The notes below the pieces were generated by a model that made no database searches, was not told the DNA's origin, and worked only from the letters and a program-made list of their open reading frames with translations. Below, piece by piece: positions 1 through 6,897 of a stretch of DNA of 6,959 nt. Each line of letters begins with the position of its first letter. Position 1 is the first letter of the stretch. Origin of the DNA: Synechococcales cyanobacterium PMM_0036 (lineage in GTDB: Bacteria > Cyanobacteriota > Cyanobacteriia > Elainellales > Elainellaceae); NCBI GenBank assembly GCA_949127645.1, contig CASBQM010000242.1:1-6959 (forward strand), in the 5' to 3' direction. Position numbers and translations under genes: made by a program.

Positions 1-3000
1 CGATTAGATCCAGGAAGGTGCCATCACTCGCCATCCAAATAATCAAATCAGGAATGGCTTTGAGAATCTGTTGTTTTGTGGCTTTGCTTTGTTTGAGGCG
101 CTCTTCGATTTGCTTGCGATCGGTGATATCCAGCATCACGCCGTACCAGCTAATATCGCCATTCTCTTGGCGCTCGGGGCGAGAACTCAAGCGCACCCAT
201 TTGACTTTGCCAGACGGCGTGATGATGCGCACCTCATGACCTAGCGGCACGAGTTCTTGAGCGCAGCGAGTCGCAGCCTCTAGACAAAAAGGGCGATCGT
301 CAGGATGCATTTGTTCAAAGAAAGGAGCCGCATTGTCTAAAAATGCCTCTGGCTCTAATTCATGAATTTCTCGACAGACAGGGCTAATGTAGTCGAAGGT
401 GAGCGAACCATCGGTATGCATTGTTTTAATAAAAAGTTCACCCGGTGAAGTTGCCGCTAGTTTCTGGAACCGAGCTTCACTTTGGCGCAAGGCTTCCTCA
501 GATTGCTTGCGATCGCTCACATCCAGCACAATTCCATGCCAGCAAACATCTCCATTCTCTCGGCGTTCGGGTTGAGAATGGGCTTGCAGCCACTTCACTT
601 TCCCAGAACCCGTGGTGATCTGCCACTCATAGTTAAAGCGTTCTAGGGTTTTTGCGCTGCACTCCACGGCGGCTCGGTAGCCCTCCCGGTAATCTGGATG
701 CATCTGCTCCATAATAATCTGGACTGGATCTGCCAAAAACTGCTTTAGGCTGATCTCGTGGAATTCTTCGACGACGTGGTTGATGTACTCAAACTCGATC
801 GAGCCATCCTGATGCTGCACGAGCGAGTAAATGTTGACAGGAGCGGCGGCAGCTAGACTGCGGAGCCGAATTTCGCTTTGACGTAGAGCGGCTTCAGATT
901 GCTTGCGATCGCTAATATTCTGCACCTGGGTCACGAAATAAAGCGGCTGCTGCTCCAAATCTCGCACCAGCGACATACTGATCAATCCCCAAACAATCTG
1001 CCCCTCTTTGTGCAGAAATCGTTTTTCCAGTTCGTAGCAAGAAACCTCACCTGTCACCAGCTTACGCATTGTGTTGTGGGGATCGATCGCCAGATCGTCG
1101 GGGTGGGTGATGTCACGATAGGTCAGATTTAACAGCTCAGCTTCTGTATAGCCCAGCATTTTGCAAAGCGCCGAGTTGACCTGCAAATACCTCCCGGTTG
1201 TAGAACGGATGCTAATGCCAAAGGCGCTAGTCTTAAATGCCCCGCGAAAGAGCTGTTCGCTTTGTCTCAGCGCATCTTCAATTTGTTTGCGATCGCTAAT
1301 ATCTAGCGTTGTCCCTACAATTTTGATCAGGTTCTCCTGTGCATCAAAAACAGGTTCTCCTCGAAGCTCCACATGAAGAACCGAGCCATCCAGACGAATA
1401 ATTCGCATATCGTCTTTGTAGATTTTGCCCTTTAAAACCACTGCGTCAAGGAGCTGCTGATGGCTACATCGATCGTCTGAATGAATCACCTGCGATATTT
1501 CATCCAGTCTAAAAGAGGGCTTAGGGGTAAGACCATAGATGCGAAATAACTCTTCTGATCCTACGATTGTTTGAGTGCTGGGGTCATATTCCCAACTGCC
1601 GATATGGGCAACGCGCTGTGCCTCCCGGAGCGCCGCCTCACTCTGACGTAAATTCCTCTCCATCCGCTTGCGATCGGTAATTTCTTTGGCAATGCCAATC
1701 AAGCATTGTTGCCCGCCGATGTTGACGCTTTCGGCTGAAAACAGAGCAGTGATCACCGCACCCGATTTTTTACGAAAGCTGTATTCTTGATTGCTGACAC
1801 GACCCAGAGCCTCGATCGATCGTATGCAATGCTGACGATCCTCTGGATTTGCCCAGATTCCCATTTCTAAGGCTTTTTGACCTATTATTTCTGCTCTAGA
1901 GTAGCCAAATAGCTCAACAAAAGCATCGTTCACCTCCATATAGTGGCCCTCTGGAGTGACGATCGCCACGGGGGCAGGCGTACTGCGAAACATCTTGGCA
2001 AACTTTTCTTCCGACTCTTCTAGAGCCGTTGCGGTCTGCTCAAAATAGCCTTGCAACTGTCGAGCCGCGCGGTTAAAAGCGTTTGCTAAAACCTGAACTT
2101 CCGCGAAGGGGCTTTCGTCTTGAAAGGGCTGATGCCAATCGCCTTGAGCTACACCCTGAGCCAGAGCATGACTAGCGCGGCTGAGCCGCTGAATCGGTCG
2201 GCTAATGTATTGAGCCATCCACAGCCCCAAGAGAATAGAGACCAGCAGGGCGATCGCGCAGAGTACCAGAGTTGCATAGGTGCTGAGATTAATTTGTCCC
2301 AAAAACTCTGTCTCTGGAACAGTAATTACCGTCAGCCAATTAAGTCCGTACTCATCTTTAAACGGCATCACCTGAAGAAAATGACGCTTGCCCTGATGCG
2401 AAAAAACAAGCTGTTGAGGGCGATCGATCCGCGAAAAGTCGCCAAACTGCTGAATCAGCGATCGCCCTGCCCTTTGCGCCACCGGATCAGGGCTATCTAC
2501 TAAATTAAATCGCTGAAAAGGAGAGCCGCTTTCCGTCCATTTTTGATCAGAGGTGCCGACTATCCAGCCGTTAGGTTCAAGAATGAAAACCTTACCATAT
2601 TTTGCAAGCTGAAGCTGGCTGAGAAACGTGTTGACGGCATTCAAGAAAATCGCCGAAGAGAACACGCCAGTGACCTGTCCTTGCGCATCAAAAACGGGTC
2701 GAGTTGCAGTCAGAGATATGTCACCCGTCGAGCTTCGAGAAATTGCTCCCCAGGTTGGTTTTCCCGAAAATAGAGCCGCCTGATACCAGAGCTGATTCTG
2801 CACGGCAGTCTCGCTAGAGGTACTCAGCATCTCGCTCTTGACTCCCTCGCCATTGAGAGAATATTCCTTCATTTGAGTCGGGTTAGCCGAGTCCATCTGG
2901 AGCATCCGCAGCCCATCTTGGCGCGTCACCAGCCTGAAGTGATTTTGGCGATCGCCCACCTGGATGCCGCTTAGCGACTCGAACTGCATCAATTGAGCAA

Positions 3001-3349
3001 ATAAATGTCGCTCTAGCGCCGGGAGATTTTGTAGATCCAGCTCGCCTAAAGCCACAGCATCCGCATTGAGGCGATTCACGAGTTGGGGAATCTGCAAATA
3101 GGTGTCTAGATAAAGCTTAACTCGTCCGCTGACATCATCCATTAAGCGATTGGCGAGATTTTGCGCGGCTTGCTGTCCATTGTGAAAAAACAAAGTCTCC
3201 ACAAATCCCACTGTCCCTACCGTTAGCAGCACAAACAGACTAATTAGGACGAGATGCAAAGGCAAGGTAGGACGGCGACGGGCACGAGAAGGACTCCCGA
3301 CAGCAAGCCGAAGCATAGGTAGATTTATACGCGGCAAATTTATACGCAT
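1..3349 (-). CDS. dCACHE-HAMP multi-PAS membrane sensor protein (3' end outside window)
   Basis: Partial gene: 1116 codons are open without a stop to the window edge, so the C-terminal output domain is unseen. In order: short basic N-terminus (RARRR at 22-26), TM1 about 31-53, periplasmic double-CACHE-type domain about 60-340 (W188 and G252 lie in typical CACHE segments), TM2 about 359-380, HAMP about 381-436 (SRPI at 383-386), a short coiled linker, then PAS domains of about 130 residues. Each complete PAS ends in a T/S-D-R-K linker; the Asp residues are 559, 686, 814, 946 and 1077. A sixth PAS begins near 1090. This is the layout of a transmembrane ligand sensor. Whether it ends as a histidine kinase or a GGDEF/EAL enzyme cannot be seen; the neighbouring HPt-containing regulator favours a kinase (inference). 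The start at 3349 overlaps the regulator's stop by 10 bp. An in-frame ATG at 3316 (Met12) is an alternative, and neither has a clear Shine-Dalgarno. PAS4 and PAS5 look like a tandem duplication. Confidence 0.9.
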   Translation of the reverse strand, partial: MRINLPRINLPMLRLAVGSPSRARRRPTLPLHLVLISLFVLLTVGTVGFVETLFFHNGQQAAQNLANRLMDDVSGRVKLYLDTYLQIPQLVNRLNADAVALGELDLQNLPALERHLFAQLMQFESLSGIQVGDRQNHFRLVTRQDGLRMLQMDSANPTQMKEYSLNGEGVKSEMLSTSSETAVQNQLWYQAALFSGKPTWGAISRSSTGDISLTATRPVFDAQGQVTGVFSSAIFLNAVNTFLSQLQLAKYGKVFILEPNGWIVGTSDQKWTESGSPFQRFNLVDSPDPVAQRAGRSLIQQFGDFSRIDRPQQLVFSHQGKRHFLQVMPFKDEYGLNWLTVITVPETEFLGQINLSTYATLVLCAIALLVSILLGLWMAQYISRPIQRLSRASHALAQGVAQGDWHQPFQDESPFAEVQVLANAFNRAARQLQGYFEQTATALEESEEKFAKMFRSTPAPVAIVTPEGHYMEVNDAFVELFGYSRAEIIGQKALEMGIWANPEDRQHCIRSIEALGRVSNQEYSFRKKSGAVITALFSAESVNIGGQQCLIGIAKEITDRKRMERNLRQSEAALREAQRVAHIGSWEYDPSTQTIVGSEELFRIYGLTPKPSFRLDEISQVIHSDDRCSHQQLLDAVVLKGKIYKDDMRIIRLDGSVLHVELRGEPVFDAQENLIKIVGTTLDISDRKQIEDALRQSEQLFRGAFKTSAFGISIRSTTGRYLQVNSALCKMLGYTEAELLNLTYRDITHPDDLAIDPHNTMRKLVTGEVSCYELEKRFLHKEGQIVWGLISMSLVRDLEQQPLYFVTQVQNISDRKQSEAALRQSEIRLRSLAAAAPVNIYSLVQHQDGSIEFEYINHVVEEFHEISLKQFLADPVQIIMEQMHPDYREGYRAAVECSAKTLERFNYEWQITTGSGKVKWLQAHSQPERRENGDVCWHGIVLDVSDRKQSEEALRQSEARFQKLAATSPGELFIKTMHTDGSLTFDYISPVCREIHELEPEAFLDNAAPFFEQMHPDDRPFCLEAATRCAQELVPLGHEVRIITPSGKVKWVRLSSRPERQENGDISWYGVMLDITDRKQIEERLKQSKATKQQILKAIPDLIIWMASDGTFLDLI
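3317..3346 (-). repeat. 15-bp tandem duplication at the sensor start codon
   Basis: Two adjacent 15-bp units directly follow the first ATG of the sensor. They share 12 of 15 bases, with CGTATAAAT identical in both, and encode the residues RINLP twice before Met12. The upstream unit also contains the regulator's TAA stop in another frame. Being a multiple of three, the duplication keeps the sensor frame open. It could be an artefact of slippage that extended the N-terminus, which makes the start at Met12 (3316) a real alternative. Confidence 0.75.
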
Positions 3350-5268
3350 GAGGAGACCAAAGACGATCGGATAGCAGCGGAGCGATCGAGCTGATTCAGC
3401 AGGCGAGTAATGAGTTCTGAGCGAATGATTGGCTTACTGATAAAGTCATTGGCTCCAGCCGCAAACACCCGTCGCAGCGAGGGAATATCGGTGTGAGCTG
3501 TCACCATCAGAATAGGCAGATCTTTCCAGATTGGGTCTTGGCGTACGACCTGGCACAAATCAATTCCGCTGAAGGCTGGCATTTCTAGATCCAATAGCAG
3601 CACATCCGGGGCGATCGCCCTCAGCACATCCCAAAACTGTCGAGGATTTTCTAGAACGGTGACTTGAAACCCTTGCGGCTGCAACAGCACTTTCAAAGCT
3701 TTCAGAATCAACGGATCGTCATCGACAATCATCACCTTAGCCGCAGCCTGAATAACTTCTGTAGAAACCTCAGCAAGCACAGCAGCCTCAGTACGCACAC
3801 CAGCCTCAGTACGCACAGCAAATTGAGTCATTGCTTCAAATACCTGTGCTGTTGAGATCGGCTTCTGCAAAATTCTGTGCCTTTCTTTAGGCTCTTTTTC
3901 GCCTCCAAGCTGTCTCTCATAAAGTGCGGTATCGCTCTGGCTCTTGGATGTTGCTATAACCACGATAGGAAGCTCTGGAAACTGAGCGGTTAATGTCCGC
4001 AACAGCGCTGCTGACTCCTCAGTATCCTGATCCAGCAAAACAAGGTCAGGAGTCGTCTGGGCAATCTTTTGTGCGGCAGTTCTAGATGACACAATCTCAA
4101 TTTGACATCCCCAAGTCACGGCTTCTGCTTGCAGAGATTCGGTAAAGGTGCCATCGCTGCTCACCGCAATCACCGAGCGAGATTGAATGGGCAACAGCAG
4201 TTCTTTCGTCAAAGTAGTCAAAGATTTGGGCGGACGGGCAAGCTCTTTCTGCAAATCCATCACCCGCTTCGATAGCTTGACAATTTCGGGGGGAGTCAAG
4301 GGGCGATCGCCCATCAGCAAATGCTCGATCGCCCGTGCCAGTCTTGACCCTTCCTCATAGCCAAACATCCCCAGACCACCTGCTAGCTTGTGGGCATCTT
4401 CGCAAGCGCTCTGTCGTAAAGCTTGACTCAGGTGACTCATCCGCAGCGCTTGTTCTACCCGCTCTAGAGAAGCAATTCGCTCAATGAATGCTTCTCTGAA
4501 CTGATCCAGCACTTTGTTGACAGATGCCAATCCCTGCTGAGTGCCGCCCGACGTTTTGCTATCTTGACGATCGGTTGACTGTGCCTTAGAAAGCGGAGTT
4601 TTCAGACGATAGCCTAACCCATAGACTGTCTCCAACATATCTGCGGTCATTCCTACTGCCCGTAGCTTCTGCCGCAAGTTTTTAATCAGATTAGTCACAG
4701 CCCCCTCTGAGGGCAGATCATCAATAGACCAGATGCGATCGATAATGGCACCGCGATCGAAGATGCGCTGAGGGTTGCGAAGAAATAGCTCAAGCAAACT
4801 ATATTCTTTGGGCGTAAGCGAAAGAGTTTGGGCTTGATAGATCACTTCTGCTGAAACTGGATTGAGATGCAGATCTCCCCACGTTAACAGAGCGGGTGCT
4901 AGAGCAATTTCTCCCCGACGCAGCAAAGCCCGAATGCGCACGATTAATTCAGAAATTTCGCAGGGCTTGGTGACATAATCATCGGCACCCGCGTTAAAGC
5001 CATCAACCACGTCAGCACTAGAATTCTTTGAGGTAAACAAAAGAATTGGTTTTTGGTAGCCCTTGGCTCGAAGCTGGCGGCACAGATCTAGCCCATCCAG
5101 CTTAGGGATCAGCACATCTAGAAGAATCAGGTCAAAATCCCATGCGGTTGCTAGAGCTAGCCCAGTCTGACCGTCGGTTGCCAGGTCGATCGTGTAATGC
5201 TGAGCGGTGAGCGCCTCTGACAGTAGAGTGGCTGTGGGCTTATCGTCTTCTACCAGCAAAATCTTCAT
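3340..5268 (-). CDS. Multidomain response regulator, REC-wHTH(OmpR)-HPt-REC-REC
   Basis: Complete 642-residue cytoplasmic regulator, far longer than the roughly 230 residues of a standard OmpR/PhoB protein. REC1 (1-118) has acidic pair D8/D9, phosphoacceptor D51, T79 and K101. An OmpR-type winged-helix DNA-binding domain follows (about 126-224, ending in the typical YGLGYRL wing). An HPt domain (about 250-345) carries H293 in an AHKLAGGLG motif. REC2 (about 364-484) keeps D413, T440 and K469 but has SSD in place of the acidic pair. REC3 (about 510-627) is canonical, with D516/D517, D560, T590 and K612. The architecture implies a phosphorelay within one protein, with REC1 controlling DNA binding (inference from the families). 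It is the first gene of the operon with the sensor. Start chosen at ATG 5268: the REC fold begins at once, and a TAGGGA-like Shine-Dalgarno lies about 7 nt upstream. Similar fusions are known in cyanobacteria as multi-component winged-helix regulators; the target genes are unknown. Confidence 0.95.
   Translation of the reverse strand: MKILLVEDDKPTATLLSEALTAQHYTIDLATDGQTGLALATAWDFDLILLDVLIPKLDGLDLCRQLRAKGYQKPILLFTSKNSSADVVDGFNAGADDYVTKPCEISELIVRIRALLRRGEIALAPALLTWGDLHLNPVSAEVIYQAQTLSLTPKEYSLLELFLRNPQRIFDRGAIIDRIWSIDDLPSEGAVTNLIKNLRQKLRAVGMTADMLETVYGLGYRLKTPLSKAQSTDRQDSKTSGGTQQGLASVNKVLDQFREAFIERIASLERVEQALRMSHLSQALRQSACEDAHKLAGGLGMFGYEEGSRLARAIEHLLMGDRPLTPPEIVKLSKRVMDLQKELARPPKSLTTLTKELLLPIQSRSVIAVSSDGTFTESLQAEAVTWGCQIEIVSSRTAAQKIAQTTPDLVLLDQDTEESAALLRTLTAQFPELPIVVIATSKSQSDTALYERQLGGEKEPKERHRILQKPISTAQVFEAMTQFAVRTEAGVRTEAAVLAEVSTEVIQAAAKVMIVDDDPLILKALKVLLQPQGFQVTVLENPRQFWDVLRAIAPDVLLLDLEMPAFSGIDLCQVVRQDPIWKDLPILMVTAHTDIPSLRRVFAAGANDFISKPIIRSELITRLLNQLDRSAAIRSSLVSSCV
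3785..3820 (-). repeat. 18-bp tandem repeat in the REC2-REC3 linker
   Basis: Two adjacent 18-bp units (3785-3802 and 3803-3820) differ at one base. They encode a repeated VRTEA-type hexapeptide at residues about 486-497 of the regulator, and the TEA/TEV pattern continues more loosely to about residue 505. The stretch falls between REC2 and REC3, where an alanine- and glutamate-rich flexible linker is expected, so it probably changes spacer length and not the fold. Confidence 0.8.
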
Positions 5269-5476
5269 GGTAAATCCCTATGACCTGCAACCGACACTAA
5301 TACTACTTAGGAGATTACCAAGTCTACAGTGGTTATGCAATTCCATCACATCTCAGCTCATAAGGTTTGTATCGACGTAACACAGTTTTTATGTTGCGCA
5401 AGATACTTTACGTCTTGCTTCTGGAGCGATCGCGCGACCACAGGATGTCTTTAAAGATGTAGAGATGTGAGTTTGT

Positions 5477-5530
5477 GATGCAAAACGAATTTGTGATGCA
5501 AGTTTGATGGATGCAAGTTTGAAGATGCAA
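5477..5530. repeat. Four GATGCAA direct repeats upstream of the regulator gene
   Basis: GATGCAA occurs at 5477-5483, 5495-5501, 5510-5516 and 5524-5530, with start-to-start spacings of 18, 15 and 14 bp. The first two copies share a longer TTTGTGATGCAA, and the middle two share GATGCAAGTTTGA. The cluster lies about 210-260 bp upstream of the regulator start. OmpR-type proteins bind direct repeats, so it could be an autoregulatory site, but slippage-generated repeats explain it equally well. Confidence 0.6.
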
Positions 5531-5840
5531 ATACATCACTCCGAACGTAGATCTTCAAAGACAAAGACTCAGGCACAAAGCGTTGCAACCTCCAAAAAAT
5601 TGCCGATTTCTATATGAGTTTGTTATTTTCCTGCTTTATCTTCATCAATATGAGTAGCTAGATGACTCAAATTAAAAGCTAGTGGCTGGTTTCGATTGGC
5701 TGGCAATTGATTGGCTAATAGTTATTTATATTGCATTTAGATCATCGGCTCAGTGCAACAAATTTGTAACCTATTTATACCTCCTCGGAGCCAACTTTAA
5801 GCAGTCTCAGAGAATTTTTCGGATTAGATGCATTGAGGAG

Positions 5841-5864
5841 GCAATATTTAGTCGAAATATTTGC
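5841..5864. repeat. Inverted repeat with 5-nt loop
   Basis: GCAATATTT and AAATATTTGC pair over nine base pairs with one bulged T around the loop AGTCG. It lies about 170 bp upstream of the SH3b gene. It is AT-rich and has no following T run on the plus strand, so an intrinsic terminator is not supported. It could be an operator-like palindrome or an RNA hairpin in a long leader. Confidence 0.55.
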
Positions 5865-5890
5865 AAGTCAACGCTAGTTAACAAAGTATC

Positions 5891-5921
5891 TCTTTAGAGT
5901 GAGCATTCTTTACTCTAAAGA
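5891..5921. repeat. Perfect 10-bp inverted repeat
   Basis: TCTTTAGAGT (5891-5900) and ACTCTAAAGA (5912-5921) are exact reverse complements around an 11-nt loop. The repeat ends about 110 bp before the SH3b start. No T tract follows on the plus strand, which argues against an intrinsic terminator. A regulator-binding palindrome or a leader hairpin are the alternatives. Confidence 0.6.
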
Positions 5922-5937
5922 AATATGTGCAGGCTAT

Positions 5938-5995
5938 TTGACGGGATAGTGAGAAATATCTATCCGATAGCTGGATGCTTTTCTCTTTTAATAAT
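5938..5995 (+). promoter_or_regulatory. Weak promoter-like elements before the SH3b gene
   Basis: TTGACG (5938-5943) resembles a sigma70 -35 box, but the hexamer 17 bp downstream (TATCCG) is poor. Separately, AATAAT (5990-5995) is one base from a consensus -10 and lies about 40 bp before the ATG, without a good -35. The two do not combine at proper spacing, so only a promoter somewhere in this stretch is suggested. Confidence 0.2.
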
Positions 5996-6014
5996 GTTTT
6001 AGTACCTATTAGTT

Positions 6015-6020
6015 GAAAGG
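6015..6020 (+). promoter_or_regulatory. Shine-Dalgarno-like site of the SH3b gene
   Basis: GAAAGG ends 12 nt before ATG 6033 but directly abuts an in-frame GTG at 6021. The spacing rules out the GTG and supports the ATG, which also gives the cleaner signal peptide. Confidence 0.5.
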
Positions 6021-6032
6021 GTGATTAGACCT

Positions 6033-6662
6033 ATGAAACGTCGAACTCTACTAGTTGCTCCATCGGCTGTGCTGTTGTTAGCTTTAGTATTTCCTATTTC
6101 ATCTGCTTATGCGCAGACTGTGCCTTCAGACTTGTCTGCTGCGGCAACGGAAGCCTGTACTCGCTCGGCGGAGTCAAAGGGGTTTCAAGTAAAAGACGTT
6201 GTTTCAGTTGAGCCTAAAGCGGGTACAGATGGTGCAAACGTAGTTTTAAATCTCGATCGCGCTGGGCAAGCTTACAAATTAACCTGTGGGTATTCCAAGT
6301 CAGCAGGTGCCATGATTGGTGAAGATACGGCGGCATCTACGACAGCTCCCAATTTGTCTAGTTTCTGGTGGCTGTTGCTGCCACTGATTGGATTGCCTCT
6401 CCTGCTGGCATGGGTTGGGAACCGCGATCGCCATCTTGCTCCAATCCATCAAGAACGCTCTGAGGCGTTGGTCAAGAATGATGGAAAATCCCTCAGCATT
6501 CACTCAGGTCCTGATGAAAGCCATGCAGTGACAGGTGTTCTCTATGATGGACAGCACGTCACCTTGTCAGGTCGTCGCAGCGACAACTGGGCAGAATTAG
6601 CAGATGGGGGATGGATTCCAGCGCGGCTGTTGGACGTAGATTCGAGCTATGTCATTCGCTAA
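6033..6662 (+). CDS. Exported/membrane-anchored SH3b-domain protein
   Basis: Complete gene of 209 residues when started at ATG 6033. An in-frame GTG at 6021 would add four residues but touches the Shine-Dalgarno. The N-terminus is a clear signal peptide: MKRR, a hydrophobic core, then AYA before a predicted cut after about residue 27. A small periplasmic-type segment follows (about 28-108) with just two cysteines, Cys42 and Cys85, which could form a disulfide. A transmembrane helix lies at about 110-129 and is followed by NRDR. The C-terminus (about 150-201) resembles a bacterial SH3 domain: SIHSGPDESH, GQHVTLSGRRSDNWAEL, then GGWIPARLL. Such domains usually bind peptidoglycan or peptides. 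With a cleaved signal peptide and one helix, the positive-inside rule puts the SH3b part in the cytoplasm, which is unexpected. If the signal peptide stays as an anchor, the helices form a hairpin with both ends still inside. Monocistronic here; the biological role is unknown. Confidence 0.88.
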   Translation: MKRRTLLVAPSAVLLLALVFPISSAYAQTVPSDLSAAATEACTRSAESKGFQVKDVVSVEPKAGTDGANVVLNLDRAGQAYKLTCGYSKSAGAMIGEDTAASTTAPNLSSFWWLLLPLIGLPLLLAWVGNRDRHLAPIHQERSEALVKNDGKSLSIHSGPDESHAVTGVLYDGQHVTLSGRRSDNWAELADGGWIPARLLDVDSSYVIR

Positions 6663-6697
6663 AATCAATAAATTTTGCAGGTTTTATTTATTGATTT
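6662..6697 (+). terminator. AT-rich inverted repeat overlapping the SH3b stop codon
   Basis: AAATCAATAAA (6662-6672) and TTTATTGATTT (6687-6697) are perfect 11-bp complements around a 14-nt loop. The left arm starts on the last base of the TAA stop. The stem has a single G:C pair and no following T tract, so it is a poor intrinsic terminator; an mRNA 3'-end hairpin is as likely. Confidence 0.4.
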
Positions 6698-6737
6698 ATG
6701 AGTTAACCAGCCTGATTACCTGGCATAACTCGAACCG

Positions 6738-6837
6738 CCCTCACCCCAGTTCCTCTTTCAGAGCGAGAGGCTTTAAACTCAATGAAGTTTCTGGCTCCCT
6801 TTCTTCCCGCGTGGGAGAAGGATCTGGAGTATGAGGG
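6738..6837. repeat. Degenerate palindromic dispersed-repeat (MITE/REP-like) element
   Basis: A stretch of about 100 bp opens with CCCTCACCCCAG and closes with CTGGAGTATGAGGG, so its ends are imperfect inverted repeats. Inside are two smaller hairpins: CCTCT/AGAGG at 6752-6770 and a CTTCCC/GGGAGAAG pair at about 6802-6820. The arrangement matches, from memory, a widespread cyanobacterial noncoding repeat whose arms read CCCTCACCCCC...CCTCTCCC and GGGAGAAGG...GATGAGGG. This copy carries several substitutions, so it is probably old. It has no coding capacity and could also help end transcription of the SH3b gene. Confidence 0.7.
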
Positions 6838-6897
6838 GCAAAAGTTTACCAGTCAACTGGGCTCATCAGTAATTCTATTTTACTGCTTCACTTCTCT

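Larger units (their letters stand above)
5269..6032. other. Divergent intergenic region, no convincing gene
   Basis: This 764-bp AT-rich stretch separates the leftward regulator-sensor operon from the rightward SH3b gene and must hold both promoters. It contains a HIP1 octamer (5426-5433), a GATGCAA repeat cluster (5477-5530), a partial 15-bp period (5694-5723, GATTGGCT twice) and two inverted repeats (5841-5864, 5891-5921). A short open frame at 5682-5897 has no recognisable domain or ribosome binding site and looks fortuitous. No tRNA, rRNA or riboswitch was recognised. Confidence 0.75.

Noticed and set aside
2120..2503. Plus-strand open frame of 127 codons
   Set aside because: It lies antisense to the HAMP, TM2 and CACHE part of the sensor, whose minus-strand frame is clearly coding. 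Its translation shows no domain.
5398..5418. Short inverted repeat GCAAGA/TCTTGC in the intergenic region
   Set aside because: Only six base pairs with a 9-nt loop, which is expected by chance in a region of this size.
5477..5530. CRISPR array or replication iterons
   Set aside because: The repeat unit is only 7 bp at 14-18 bp intervals, with no spacers, cas genes, DnaA boxes or rep gene.
5682..5897. Plus-strand open frame of 71 codons in the intergenic region
   Set aside because: It has no ribosome binding site, no recognisable domain and AT-driven composition, and its 3' end runs into an inverted repeat. Most likely fortuitous.
6300..6503. Minus-strand open frame of 67 codons
   Set aside because: It is antisense to the transmembrane and linker part of the SH3b gene, and its glutamine-rich translation is typical of a shadow frame.
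6649..6834. Plus-strand open frame of 61 codons at the SH3b 3' end
   Set aside because: It begins inside the SH3b gene in another frame and runs through an inverted repeat and the palindromic element, which are noncoding.
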